A stretch of DNA of 64,000 nt, from positions 372,001 to 436,000 of the forward strand of contig CAWJUU010000009.1 in assembly GCA_963846165.1 (NCBI GenBank). The letters are read 5' to 3'. Below are positions 50,409 to 58,945 of the stretch, piece by piece. The notes below the pieces were generated by a model that saw only the letters and a list, made by a program, of their open reading frames with translations, was not told where the DNA came from and searched no databases. Position 1 is the stretch's first letter, and every line of letters begins with the position of its first letter. Source of the stretch: WHSW01 sp963846165 (GTDB taxonomy: Bacteria; Actinomycetota; Thermoleophilia; Solirubrobacterales; 70-9). The translations under genes and the position numbers were made by a program.

Positions 50409-52622
50409 GTGTCAACGCTCCTCGCCTCTCTCGCCCGAACCCTCTCCCGCCGCTGGAAGCGCGGCCTCGTCGGTCTCCTGGCTGCCATCGTCTTGATCGG
50501 CGTCGCCCTCGGCTCGCAGACCGGGAGCGCGGCCGAGGACTTCTCGGTTCCCGGAACCGATTCCCAGAGGGCGCAGGACCTGCTCGAGGACAAATTCCCG
50601 GCCGCGTCCGGCGTCACGGCCCAGGCCGTCTTCACGATCACGTCCGGAAGGCTCACCGACCCCGAGCCGCGCCAGGCGATCGAGGCCGCGCTCGACAAGG
50701 TCGGCAGCCTCGACCACGTCACGTCGGTCACCGACCCGCTCGTCGCCGATGGCGGATCGCTGTCAGAGGACGGGCGTACCGCGTTCGCGACCGTCCAATA
50801 CGACATCCAGCCGACAGAACTCGAGAAGGAGCACGGCGAGGCGCTCGAGGAGGCCGCGCGCGGGGCCGAGGACGGCGGCGCCCGCCTCGAGCTGCGTGGC
50901 CAGCCGATCGACATTGCCGCCGAGCCGGAGGTGCCGGTCGGCGAGCTCGCCGGCATCGCGATCGCGATCCTGCTGCTCACGGTCCTGTTCCGCTCGCTTA
51001 CGGCGATGGCCGTGACGCTCTTGGGCGCGCTGACCGGCGTCCTGATCAGCCAGCTCGTCCTCGCTGCCGTCTCCGAGCCGCTTGGCATCCCCGAGTTCGC
51101 GACGACGATCGCGATCATGCTCGGCCTCGGCGCCGGCATCGACTATGCGCTGCTCGTCTTCAGCCGGTTCCGCGAGCAGCTCGCCGCAGGCGACTCCCCG
51201 CCGGAGGCGGCCGCGCGCGCGAACGCCACTGCCGGCGTATCGGTGGTGGCGGCAGGGCTCATCGTCATGGTGGCGATCGCCGGCCTGCTCGCCGTCGGCA
51301 TCCCGCTGGTCGGCAAGATGGGCGTCGGCTCGGCGATCGCCGTCGCCTTCGTCGTCGTCTCGTCGATCGCGATCCTGCCGATCTTCGCCGGCGCGGCGGC
51401 CCGCTGGCTCCATCCGAAAGACCCCTCGCGCGTCGCCCGGTCCGTGGGGTTCGAGCGGTGGGGCCGGATCCTCGTTCGGCGCCCGTGGGTCCCGGTCGTT
51501 GCCGGCGGCCTCTTGCTCGTCGTGCTCGCCCTGCCGCTCACCGACTTGCGCCTGGGCCAGCCGGACGACGGCAACCTGGCGGAGGACAAGACCCAGCGCG
51601 TCGCATATGACCAGCTAACCGAGGCGTTCGGCCCGGGCTTCAACGGCCCGCTGCTGCTCGCGGTCGACAGCGAGACCGGCCGGCGGCTCGACAACGCGCA
51701 GCTCGAACGCTTCCGGACGGCGCTCGAGGACACCGACGGGGTCGCGTTCGTCGCTCCGGCGAGCCCGAATCGCGCCGGCGACGCGGCGATCATCCAGGCG
51801 ACGCCGACGACCTCCCCGCAGGACGCCAGCACGTCGGACCTCGTCCGGCACCTGCGCGACGACGTCATCCCCGCCGCCACCGAGAGCTCGGACCTCAACG
51901 TCTACGTCGGCGGCCAGACCGCGGGATTCGAGGACTTCTCAGACAAGATCGCGAGCCGGCTGCCGCTCTTCATTGCCATCGTCATCGGCCTCTCGATCCT
52001 GCTCTTGATCGCGGTGTTCCGCTCGATCTGGGTGCCGCTCGCGTCCGCGGTGTTCAACCTGCTGTCGATCGGCGCGGCCTACGGCGTCATCGTCGCGGTC
52101 TTCCAGTGGGGCTGGGGCGCGTCGCTCCTCGGCGTCGGCGAGGACGTGCCGATCATCTCCTTCGTCCCCCTGATGATGTTCGCAATCCTGTTCGGCCTGA
52201 GCATGGACTACAACGTCTTCCTGCTCAGCCGCATCCGCGAGGCGTACTTCGAGGGCGACTCGCCGAAGGAGAGCGTCGTCCGCGGCCTCTCGCGGATCGC
52301 GAAGGTCGTCCTCGTCGCGGGCCTGATCATGTCCTCGGTCTTCCTGGCGTTCATTCCCGGCGGCGACGTCGTGATCAAGATGTTCGGCCTCGGCCTCGGC
52401 GCCGCGATCCTCATCGACGCGGTCGTCGTGCGCATGGTCATCTCGCCGGCGCTGATGGCGCTGCTCGGCGACCGCGCCTGGTGGATGCCCGCCTGGCTCG
52501 ACCGCGCGATACCGAACGTGTCGCTCGAGGGCGGCCGGGAGGACCGCGCCGAGCGGGTCACCGACCAAGGGAAGGTTCCCGCGTACGTCCCGCCGCTCCC
52601 CTCCCAATCAGACACGAGGTAG
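50409..52622 (+). CDS. MMPL-family RND transporter
   Basis: A 737-residue inner-membrane protein with two MMPL halves. There is one helix at 17-35 and an extracellular loop (SVPGTDSQRAQDLLEDKFPA). A five-helix bundle follows (GELAGIAIAILLLTVLFRSL, FATTIAIMLGLGAGIDYALL with the GxDY proton-relay motif), then the second half with the same layout (SFVPLMMFAILFGLSMDYNV). MMPL proteins export lipids or drugs using proton force. The start is GTG 50409. It heads an operon with an SDR remnant and an esterase. Confidence 0.92.
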   Translation: MSTLLASLARTLSRRWKRGLVGLLAAIVLIGVALGSQTGSAAEDFSVPGTDSQRAQDLLEDKFPAASGVTAQAVFTITSGRLTDPEPRQAIEAALDKVGSLDHVTSVTDPLVADGGSLSEDGRTAFATVQYDIQPTELEKEHGEALEEAARGAEDGGARLELRGQPIDIAAEPEVPVGELAGIAIAILLLTVLFRSLTAMAVTLLGALTGVLISQLVLAAVSEPLGIPEFATTIAIMLGLGAGIDYALLVFSRFREQLAAGDSPPEAAARANATAGVSVVAAGLIVMVAIAGLLAVGIPLVGKMGVGSAIAVAFVVVSSIAILPIFAGAAARWLHPKDPSRVARSVGFERWGRILVRRPWVPVVAGGLLLVVLALPLTDLRLGQPDDGNLAEDKTQRVAYDQLTEAFGPGFNGPLLLAVDSETGRRLDNAQLERFRTALEDTDGVAFVAPASPNRAGDAAIIQATPTTSPQDASTSDLVRHLRDDVIPAATESSDLNVYVGGQTAGFEDFSDKIASRLPLFIAIVIGLSILLLIAVFRSIWVPLASAVFNLLSIGAAYGVIVAVFQWGWGASLLGVGEDVPIISFVPLMMFAILFGLSMDYNVFLLSRIREAYFEGDSPKESVVRGLSRIAKVVLVAGLIMSSVFLAFIPGGDVVIKMFGLGLGAAILIDAVVVRMVISPALMALLGDRAWWMPAWLDRAIPNVSLEGGREDRAERVTDQGKVPAYVPPLPSQSDTR

Positions 52623-52629
52623 CCAGGCA

Positions 52630-52680
52630 ATGGGAGGACTAAAGGACAAGGTCGCGCTCGTCGCCGGTGCCGGCCACCGA
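52630..52680 (+). pseudogene. N-terminal remnant of a short-chain dehydrogenase
   Basis: ATG 52630, eight bases after the MMPL stop, reads MGGLKDKVALVAGAGH, the first beta strand and start of the glycine-rich NAD(P) loop of an SDR. The sequence then stops resembling an SDR (RRQVSPPRRLTEP). About 70 bases further the esterase ribosome site begins. This looks like an internal deletion that removed nearly all of an SDR gene from the operon. Confidence 0.65.
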
Positions 52681-52753
52681 AGGCAGGTCTCGCCACCTAG
52701 GCGGCTGACCGAGCCCGCACGCCACGAAACATGCAAAGCGAAAGGAGAACCCA

Positions 52754-53716
52754 GTGACGTCCAACACCACCACAGTCGTGCTCGAATCTGCAGCTCATGA
52801 GTTCGCAGCCGCGACCGCCGATCCCCCGTACCTGTTCGACCTCGGGCCCGTCGAGGGCCGAAAGACCGTCGACGAGGTGCAATCCGGGGAGGTCGAAAAG
52901 CCCGATGTCGAGATCGAGGACACCACCATCCCCGGTGGCCCGTCGGGTGCGGTGTCGATCCGGATCCTACGTCCCAAGGGTGCCCAAGGCCGGCTGCTGC
53001 CGGTGATTCTCTATACGCACGGTGGCGGCTGGGTGGTCGGGAACAGCCACACCCACGACCGCCTGGTTCGCGAGCTCGCCGTCGGGACCGGCGCCGCGGT
53101 CGTATTCGCCAATTACAGCCCCTCGCCGGAGGCGCGTTACCCGACCGCGATCGAGGAGATCTACTCGGTGCTCGAGTGGGTCGCAGAGCACGGCGCGGAG
53201 CAGGACCTCGATGGCGCGCGGATCGCTGTCGCGGGCGACTCGGTCGGCGGCAACATGACTGCCGCGTTGACGCTGATGGCCAAGCAGCGCTCGGGGCCGG
53301 ACCTCAGGGCCCAGGTGCTGTTCTACCCGGTGACGGACGCGAGCTTCGACACCGGCTCCTACCACGAGTTCGCCGAGGGATATTTCCTCCGGCGGGACAT
53401 GATGGAGTGGTTCTGGGACCAGTACACGACGGACGAGGACGAGCGCGCCGAGATCACGGCCTCGCCGCTCCGCGCGACGACGAACGATCTCGCCGGGCTC
53501 CCGAAGGCGCTGGTGATCACCGGCGAGGCGGACGTGCTTCGTGACGAGGGCGAGGCATATGCCAGCAAGTTGCGCGAGGCCGGCGTCGACGTCACCGCGA
53601 CGCGCTACGAGGGCATCATCCACGACTTCGTGATGCTCAACCCGCTGCGTGGCACGAACGCCGCCGGCGCCGCAATCGCTCAGGCGATCGATTACATCAG
53701 GCGCGCGCTGGCCTAA
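52754..53716 (+). CDS. HSL-family alpha/beta hydrolase (esterase/acetylhydrolase)
   Basis: A 320-residue hydrolase. The oxyanion motif is LYTHGGGWVVGNSHTHDRL, the nucleophile Ser lies in VAGDSVGGNMTAALTLM, the acid in VITGEADVLRDEGEAYA and the His in YEGIIHDFVML. These are the hormone-sensitive-lipase family IV hallmarks. The start is GTG 52754 behind AAAGGAGAA. It probably cleaves short-chain esters. It is the last gene of module 2 and likely co-transcribed with the MMPL transporter. Confidence 0.9.
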   Translation: MTSNTTTVVLESAAHEFAAATADPPYLFDLGPVEGRKTVDEVQSGEVEKPDVEIEDTTIPGGPSGAVSIRILRPKGAQGRLLPVILYTHGGGWVVGNSHTHDRLVRELAVGTGAAVVFANYSPSPEARYPTAIEEIYSVLEWVAEHGAEQDLDGARIAVAGDSVGGNMTAALTLMAKQRSGPDLRAQVLFYPVTDASFDTGSYHEFAEGYFLRRDMMEWFWDQYTTDEDERAEITASPLRATTNDLAGLPKALVITGEADVLRDEGEAYASKLREAGVDVTATRYEGIIHDFVMLNPLRGTNAAGAAIAQAIDYIRRALA

Positions 53717-53812
53717 CCGACCGAGCGGGCGAGGTCCCAATCCGGGGGCCTCGCCCAGGCTGAGTCGGCGCTGCTCCTTCGCGCGAGCAGCAGCAGAGCG
53801 GGGCGGCCCGGG

Positions 53813-53834
53813 GTCAACACCGGGTCAACACAAG
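53813..53834. repeat. Paired direct repeat in the right arm of module 2
   Basis: GGGTCAACACC is followed at once by GGGTCAACACA, about 105 bp before the att copy at 53,940. Spaced GGCAAC pairs also occur just inside the left ends at 54,055, 60,613 and 63,663. They may be integrase arm sites. Region 53,717-53,939 holds no gene. Confidence 0.4.
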
Positions 53835-53939
53835 GTCCAGAAATAGCCGCGAATCGGCTACACCCAAGAATCGGTAGAAGACGCCTGTTAGCAGGGAGTT
53901 CGTCGATCAGCCGCAGAGAGCCGAAGCCCGCGGCGCACA

Positions 53940-53982
53940 ATCATAATCCGCGTGTCGGGGGTTCGAGTCCCTCCTCCGGCAT
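53940..53982 (+). repeat. att copy 3: 3' end of tRNA-Met
   Basis: 43 bases from ATCATAATCCG to GGCAT, identical to 60,498-60,540. It has GCGTGTCGGGGG where copies 1 and 2 have GAAGGCCGTGGG, and that version pairs correctly with the tRNA 5' half, so it is probably the older chromosomal form. Confidence 0.9.
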
Positions 53983-54190
53983 CGGCAGAAATCCCCGCAA
54001 ATTGGGCCTATTACGCCCGCAGCGGATCATCGACTCAGGCCGAGAGATCGCCACTAGGGCAACGCCTACGGCAACACCGTGCACGCCCTCCGCACGGAGG
54101 CACATTGCGCCCGCCGCCCTCCGGCAAGGCGGTCGACCCCTCAAACGAAGGACGCTGCTCAAGGAAGAACGGGCCTCGGGGACCTTCAAG
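53983..54190 (-). pseudogene. Possible integrase 3' remnant at the left end of module 3
   Basis: Toward the att copy the minus strand reads GVAVGVALVAIS and later RPNLRGFLPMPEEGLEPPTR, running into the tRNA fragment as integrase tails do. The encoding DNA has the paired words GGGCAACGCC and CGGCAACACC (about 54,055-54,077). No upstream integrase domain survives. The remaining bases to 54,244 show nothing recognisable. Confidence 0.4.
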
Positions 54191-54244
54191 ACGGGCGCGC
54201 AAGGGACGGGCGGTGCGCGGAGGCTCTCGTAGACGGCGCCGCCG

Positions 54245-54606
54245 TTAGTCAGCTGCGGTTGCCTCCAGCATTACCAGGAACTGGGCCGGCAGCTGGGCGA
54301 CGCCCAGCACGCTGGTCGCGTAGCGCGATTCCCCGAAGCGTTCCATGATGACCGCGTTGTTCTTGAACAGTTCGTCGACGTCGGTCGTGTACATGTTGAG
54401 CCGCACGACGTTGGCGAGGGTCATGTCGGCGGCGGCCAAGACCGCCTCCAGGTGGTCGAGGGACAGCTCGAGCTGGGCGGCCATGTCGCCCAGATGCTGC
54501 GCTGCGCCGTGGGCGTCCATCGCGTCCTGCGCGCTGCAGACAAGCAGCCGACGGTGACCTTGACGAGCTCGGCCTGGTCGAATCCCAAATCGATGGACCA
54601 GGACAC
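54245..54606 (-). CDS. RidA/YjgF-family protein, one frameshift and no normal start
   Basis: About 120-130 residues when joined. SWSIDLGFDQAELVK is in one frame and RLLVCSAQDAMDAHGAAQHL, LGDMAAQLELSLDHLEAVLA, NVVRLNMYTTDVDELFKNNA in the next, with the switch near 54,560. RidA proteins hydrolyse reactive enamines/imines to ketones. The best ribosome site (GAGGAG) is followed by ACG at 54630 in frame, so the true start may be ACG, an ATG lost by error, or the GTG at 54606. It follows leader copy A. Confidence 0.7.
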
Positions 54607-54652
54607 CGGGTTGATCGGCGTTCGCTCCGTGGTTCCGTCTCCTCACTCGTTT

Positions 54653-54706
54653 GGCGGCGGGATTGCCGCGCTGTCAGTAGGGATACGGCGGGTGGCCGAA
54701 ATCCAT
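54653..54706 (-). promoter_or_regulatory. Module 3 shared leader, copy A (before the RidA gene)
   Basis: Minus strand: CAATGGATTTC, 12 bases, TATCCC, then the hairpin GCGGC-AATCCC-GCCGC. Same order and spacing as copies B, C and D. It is the most divergent at the -10-like element. Confidence 0.75.
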
Positions 54707-54718
54707 TGCTCACCGGGA

Positions 54719-55090
54719 CTACTTGTGTCCGGGATCCCAGCGCAGCGCACGTCGACGGGAGCTCGGGAGCTTGCTCACCACGAGGTCGTAGGAGTCCTCG
54801 ATCATGTCCCTGATCACCGACTCGGGGACGGAGCCGTCGATGGTCACGGTGTTCCAGTGCTGCTTGTTCAGGTGGTAACCGGGGATGACGGCCGGGTAGG
54901 TCGCGCGCAGTTGCTCGGCGAGCTGCGGCTCGCACTTGAGGCTGACGCGGAGCGGAGGCTCGGCGAGCTGGGAGAGGGCGAACATCTTGCCGGCGACCTT
55001 GAACACCGATGTCTTCGGGCCGAAGGGGAACGTCTCGGCCGATCCCGGGAAGGCCAGGCACAGCTCGCGCAGCTCGGCGGCGTCGATCAT
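54719..55090 (-). CDS. MmcQ/YjbR family protein
   Basis: A 123-residue protein of the MmcQ/YjbR (DUF419) fold: AFPGSAETFPFGPKTSVFKV, KMFALSQLAEPPLRVSLKCE and KQHWNTVTIDGSVPESVIRD are the conserved blocks. The fold resembles CyaY/DNA-binding domains but the function is not known. It starts 22 bp after the SDR stop, so it is in the same transcription unit under leader B. Confidence 0.85.
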   Translation of the reverse strand: MIDAAELRELCLAFPGSAETFPFGPKTSVFKVAGKMFALSQLAEPPLRVSLKCEPQLAEQLRATYPAVIPGYHLNKQHWNTVTIDGSVPESVIRDMIEDSYDLVVSKLPSSRRRALRWDPGHK

Positions 55091-55112
55091 CCGCCTCGGC
55101 AGGGTGGCACCT

Positions 55113-55907
55113 CTAGTCGTCCAGGGTCCCCATGCTCAGGTTGACGGTGGTTCCGGTCATCCCGCTCGCCTTGTCTGAAGCCATGAAGGCCGCCATGTTG
55201 GCCATCTCCTCGAGCCTCATAGCCCGTCGCGGATGGGTCGTGCGTGCGACCAGCTCCTGGAACTGTTCCCAGGTCCTGCCCGATCCCTTGGCCTTGGCGT
55301 CGGAGACTTCCTTCAGCGAGTCCGTCTCCGGCATCCCGTGCGGCCGCAGACCGACCACCCGAATGCCCTGCGGCGCGAGCTCGGCGGAAAGCTCTCGAGT
55401 GAGCGCCTCCTTGGCGGCTTGTGCCGGACCGTAGCCCCCGTTCAATGGCGTGCCCGTTCGGGAGGGGAGTGCGGTGACGGTCATGATCACCCCCGACTTG
55501 TTCGGAACCATCCGCTGGGCCGCCAGGCGCGCGGTCAGGAAGTACGACGTCGTGTAGGCCGTGATCGGCAAGGAGAACTGCTCGAGGTCCAGCTCGACCA
55601 GAGGCACGCCCACGATGTCGGTGTCCGGGATCCCGACCGCGTTGAACGAGATGTCGACCCGGCCCGCCTTGTCGACCACCGACCGCAGATGCTCGTCCAC
55701 CGCCTGCTCGTCGAGCGCGTCGACCCCAGCCGCCTCGGCGGAACCGCCGGCGGCGACGATCTCCTCGGCGACCGCTTGGACGGGTCCCGGTTTGCGCCCC
55801 GTTAGAAAGAGCTCCGCCCCCTCGGACGCAAAGGCGCGTGCGAGGGCGCCGCCGACCGCACCTCCGGCTCCGTAGATCACCGCGACCTTGTCCTTCACCA
55901 GTTCCAT
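55113..55907 (-). CDS. Short-chain dehydrogenase with altered active site
   Basis: A 264-residue SDR from ATG 55907 (MELVKDKVAVIYGAGGAVGG), with GAGGAGAACGAGC as ribosome site. The cofactor loop GAGGAVGGALARAF and NAVG (FNAVGIPD) are normal. The active-site block reads TALPSRTGTPLNGGYGPAQA, so the YxxxK motif is YGPAQ with Gln in place of the catalytic Lys. Activity may be reduced or changed, or the sequence may hold an error. It is the first gene behind leader B, with the YjbR gene after it. Confidence 0.88.
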   Translation of the reverse strand: MELVKDKVAVIYGAGGAVGGALARAFASEGAELFLTGRKPGPVQAVAEEIVAAGGSAEAAGVDALDEQAVDEHLRSVVDKAGRVDISFNAVGIPDTDIVGVPLVELDLEQFSLPITAYTTSYFLTARLAAQRMVPNKSGVIMTVTALPSRTGTPLNGGYGPAQAAKEALTRELSAELAPQGIRVVGLRPHGMPETDSLKEVSDAKAKGSGRTWEQFQELVARTTHPRRAMRLEEMANMAAFMASDKASGMTGTTVNLSMGTLDD

Positions 55908-55927
55908 GCTCGTTCTCCTCACTCGCT

Positions 55928-55981
55928 GGCGGCGGAATTGCCGCTCTGTCAGTGGAGATGCGCCGAGGGTTCGAAATCCAT
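55928..55981 (-). promoter_or_regulatory. Module 3 shared leader, copy B (before the SDR gene)
   Basis: Minus strand: CGATGGATTTC, 12 bases, CATCTC, then the hairpin GCGGC-AATTCC-GCCGC, ending 20 bases before the ATG. If GATGGA is the -35 element and the ATC block the -10, the spacing is 16 bp, as for ECF sigma promoters. Confidence 0.8.
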
Positions 55982-55983
55982 CG

Positions 55984-56973
55984 CTAGGGCTGGAGCTCGT
56001 CCGGCAGCCCGAAGAGCGGGACCAGCTCGGGACCGAGGAAGGTGGTGATCTCGGCGATTTCCTCGCGTTCGAGCGTCAGCACGGAGATGCTGCGCGGCAG
56101 GAAGCTCTGCCGCTCCTCGTCCCAGCGGTAGTTGCCGAACGCCAGCTGCCCGTTCGCCCGAGCCGGCACGAGGCGCCAGCGGTTTTCGCTCGCCAGCACA
56201 TGGCCCTTCAGGAAGGCGGCCACCGCCTCGCGCCCGCGGTACCAGGTGGGCAGGGGCGGCATCGTGAACGCGCCGTCGGCGGCGAGCATCTCGACGACGG
56301 CGTCGACGTCGGCGCGCTCGAAAGCGTCGACGTAGCGGTCGACGACCTCGCGCAGGCCCTGGTCGTCGAGCGAACCGAGCACCGCCTGCTGGCTGCGCTC
56401 GGGAAGCCGCTCGTCCACCGCCTTGTGGGCGCGCTGCAGGGCGCTGTCGACACCGGGCGGCGACATCTCCAGCGCCCCGGCCGTCTCGCGCGCCGAGAAG
56501 CCGAGCACGTCGCGGAGGATGAGCACGGCGCGCTGGCGCGCCGGCAGGTGCTGGAGCGCCGCGATGAAGGCGAGCTCGACGCTCTCGCGCTGCTCGTAAC
56601 GCGCCTCCGGACCGGCGAGCCCGTCCTCGAGGCCGAGCCGCTCGTCGGGATAGGGCTCGACCCAGACCGACTCGACCAGGGGTTCGGCCAGGCCGTCGTG
56701 GGGGTCTGCGGCGGGCGCGTAGTCGATCGGCAGTACCCGCTTGGGCCGCCGCTCGATCGCTCGCAGGCAGGCGTTGGTCGCGATCGTGTACAGCCACGAG
56801 CGCAGCGAGCTTCGCCCCTCGAACTTCGCGAGCCCTCGCCAGGCGTTCAGCAGCGCGTCCTGGAGCGCGTCCTCGGCGTCGGCCACCGAGCCGAGCATCC
56901 GGTAGCAGTGGGCGTGCAGGGCGCGGCGGTGGGGCTCAACAAGCCGAGCGAAGGCATCCTCATCGCCGCGCAC
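55984..56973 (-). CDS. ECF sigma factor with C-terminal SnoaL-like domain
   Basis: A 329-residue sigma factor. Region 2 is HCYRMLGSVADAEDALQDAL with SWLYTIATNACLRAIERR. Region 4 is LQHLPARQRAVLILRDVLGF, SARETAGALEMSPPGVDSAL. Residues about 205-325 form a SnoaL/NTF2-like domain (DRYVDAFERADVDAVVEMLA, PPLPTWYRGREAVAAF). No anti-sigma gene lies nearby. In ECF groups with such tails the tail itself modulates activity. It lies downstream of the MFS and VOC genes, which are behind leader C, so it probably drives its own operon and the other three leaders. Confidence 0.92.
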   Translation of the reverse strand: MRGDEDAFARLVEPHRRALHAHCYRMLGSVADAEDALQDALLNAWRGLAKFEGRSSLRSWLYTIATNACLRAIERRPKRVLPIDYAPAADPHDGLAEPLVESVWVEPYPDERLGLEDGLAGPEARYEQRESVELAFIAALQHLPARQRAVLILRDVLGFSARETAGALEMSPPGVDSALQRAHKAVDERLPERSQQAVLGSLDDQGLREVVDRYVDAFERADVDAVVEMLAADGAFTMPPLPTWYRGREAVAAFLKGHVLASENRWRLVPARANGQLAFGNYRWDEERQSFLPRSISVLTLEREEIAEITTFLGPELVPLFGLPDELQP

Positions 56974-57000
56974 GGGCGGCCTCGAGCAGCCGGGCGTCGT

Positions 57001-57372
57001 TCACGACGTTCTCCGTTTCGGCTGCCAGAAGGCGAGCTCGCCGCCAACGGCGGTGCGGACCACGCTTCGCCATCCGGCCGGGCCCTCCCGGGGCTCCAGG
57101 AGGACGGAGGCGCCGAGCTCGCGGGCCCGGTCGGTGGCCTCGGCGATCTCGTCGACCTCGACGTACGGCAACCAGAGCGGACCCCGGACAGGGCATTCGA
57201 CGATGCCGCCCTCGAGCCCGTCGCCGAGCTCGAGGGAGAGGTAGGAGCCGGCCCGGGTCTCGATCCATTCCGGCCGCCAGCCGCAGAGCTCCGCGTAGAG
57301 GTCGCGGGCCTGCGGCAGGTCAGCCGTGTGGAGCTCGAGGTGGACGACCGGGTTGGAGCGAAGCGGCGTCAT
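57001..57372 (-). CDS. VOC-family (glyoxalase-like) protein
   Basis: A 123-residue vicinal-oxygen-chelate protein. It has NPVVHLELHTADLPQARDLY then AELCGWRPEWIE in the first beta-alpha-beta unit, and YVEVDEIAEATDRARELGAS, GGELAFWQPK in the second. The metal ligands His and Glu are partly present. It lies between the MFS transporter (21 bp) and the sigma factor (27 bp). Roles range from dioxygenase to drug-binding protein. None can be assigned. Confidence 0.82.
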   Translation of the reverse strand: MTPLRSNPVVHLELHTADLPQARDLYAELCGWRPEWIETRAGSYLSLELGDGLEGGIVECPVRGPLWLPYVEVDEIAEATDRARELGASVLLEPREGPAGWRSVVRTAVGGELAFWQPKRRTS

Positions 57373-57393
57373 CGTCTGGTCATCACAGTGTGA

Positions 57394-58839
57394 TCAGCTT
57401 CCGCCCGCGCTCTCGAACGCCGGGACCGGACCGACGGGGAGGGACTCGGCCGTCGGACGTCGGCCCGGCAGGGCAAGGGCGACGATCGCACCGAGCGCCG
57501 AGAACCCCGCGAGGACGGCGACCGCGGGCGCGAACCCGTCGAGGAACGCGTCGGACGACGCGTAGCTGCCGGCGCCGGCGAACACCGCGGCGGCCACCGC
57601 GATCCCGAAGACGCCGCCGAGCTCGCGCATCATGCTGTTGGCGCCGGCGGCCTTGCCGATGTCCTCGACGGAGAACGAGCCGACCACCGAGTTCTGCGCC
57701 GCGGGGATCGCCATCGAGACCCCGACGCCGGCGAGGATCGACGGAAGCAGGAACTCCGAGTAGGTGAGCCCGGAGTCCGCGATCAGCGCGATCCATCCCA
57801 TCGCCACCGCCTGCAGCGACAGCCCGGCGACCATGAACGGACGCTCGCCGACGCGGTCCACCAGGTTGCCGACGACCGGGGCCACGGTGATGAAGGTGAC
57901 GGTCCACGGCATCAGCCGCAGGCCCGCGTCGAGCGGTCCGTAGCCGAGCGCCGTCTGCAGCATCTGCGCGAAGAAGAAGACGGCGCCGAACAGCGAAGCG
58001 AGGGTGAAGAAGATCGCCGCGTTGCCCGCCGAGAACGCGCGGGAGCGGAAGAAGCGCATCGGCACCATCGGCTCCGACGCCCGCAGCTCCCAGGCGATGA
58101 ACGCCGCCACCAGCACCGCGCCGGCCGCGAGCGCTCCGATGATCTCGAGGCTGTCCCAACCGACGGAGTTCCCGCGCACCAGGCCCCAGACCAGCCCGAA
58201 GGCGCCCGCGCTGATCAGCGCCAGGCCGGGAATGTCGAGGCCGGTGTCGCCGCCGTAGCTCTCCTCGATCTTCCTGAGCACGAGCGGGATCGCGGCCAGG
58301 CCAATCGGCACGTTGAGCCAGAAGATCCACGTCCAGTCGATGCCCTCGGCGATCGCGCCACCGACGAGCGGGCCGAGCGCGACCGCGATCCCGGTGACCG
58401 CGCTGAACAGGCCGATCGCCGCTCCTCGCTTCTCGGGCGGGAAGGCAGCGGTCAGCAGCGTCAGCCCCAGCGTCAGCACCAGCGCCGCGCCGGCCCCCTG
58501 GGCTGCCCGGGCCGCGACGAGGAAGCCGACGCTGGGCGCGAGCGCGGCCGCCGCCGAGGCCGCGGCGAACAGGCCCAACCCGGCCGCGTAAAAGGCCCGG
58601 CGGCCGTAGCGATCGCCGAGCGCGGCGGCTGTGATCAGCAACACCGCGAAGCTCAGGTTGTAGGCGTTGACCGTCCACTCCAAGTCCTCGATCGAGGCGC
58701 CCAGATCGAGACGGATCGTGCTCAGTGACGTCGACACCACCAGCGTGTCGAGGGCCGCCATCAGCGAGCCGATCGCGGTCAGGGCGACCACCCAGGCGGT
58801 CGTCTTCTTCTTGCGTGTCTGAGTGGTTTCCGAGCTCAT
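57394..58839 (-). CDS. MFS drug transporter (DHA2/EmrB-QacA type)
   Basis: A 481-residue permease with 14 predicted helices. The N-terminal GSLMAALDTLVVSTSLSTIR then DLEWTVNAYNLSFAVLLI is the DHA2 signature. RYGRRAFYAAGLGLFAAAS holds motif A and AARAAQGAGAALVLTLGLTL motif C. It probably exports hydrophobic drugs or metabolites by proton antiport. It is the first gene behind leader C and is followed by the VOC and sigma genes. Confidence 0.92.
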   Translation of the reverse strand: MSSETTQTRKKKTTAWVVALTAIGSLMAALDTLVVSTSLSTIRLDLGASIEDLEWTVNAYNLSFAVLLITAAALGDRYGRRAFYAAGLGLFAAASAAAALAPSVGFLVAARAAQGAGAALVLTLGLTLLTAAFPPEKRGAAIGLFSAVTGIAVALGPLVGGAIAEGIDWTWIFWLNVPIGLAAIPLVLRKIEESYGGDTGLDIPGLALISAGAFGLVWGLVRGNSVGWDSLEIIGALAAGAVLVAAFIAWELRASEPMVPMRFFRSRAFSAGNAAIFFTLASLFGAVFFFAQMLQTALGYGPLDAGLRLMPWTVTFITVAPVVGNLVDRVGERPFMVAGLSLQAVAMGWIALIADSGLTYSEFLLPSILAGVGVSMAIPAAQNSVVGSFSVEDIGKAAGANSMMRELGGVFGIAVAAAVFAGAGSYASSDAFLDGFAPAVAVLAGFSALGAIVALALPGRRPTAESLPVGPVPAFESAGGS

Positions 58840-58863
58840 CTGGCTTCTGCTTTCCGGTCGTTC

Positions 58864-58917
58864 GGCGGCGGAACTGCCGCTTTATGAACAGAGATCCAGC
58901 GAAGGCCGGAAATCCAT
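58864..58917 (-). promoter_or_regulatory. Module 3 shared leader, copy C (before the MFS-VOC-sigma operon)
   Basis: Minus strand: CGATGGATTTC, 12 bases, GATCTC, then the hairpin GCGGC-AGTTCC-GCCGC. It precedes the operon that contains the sigma gene, which would give positive autoregulation. Confidence 0.8.
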
Positions 58918-58945
58918 CGCTCGGCCGGAAGAAAGGGCCGGGCGA

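Noticed and set aside
48581..51610. 1,009-codon plus-strand open frame
   Set aside because: Antisense to the LAL regulator and then out of frame with the MMPL gene. Low-complexity Arg/Gly-rich product.
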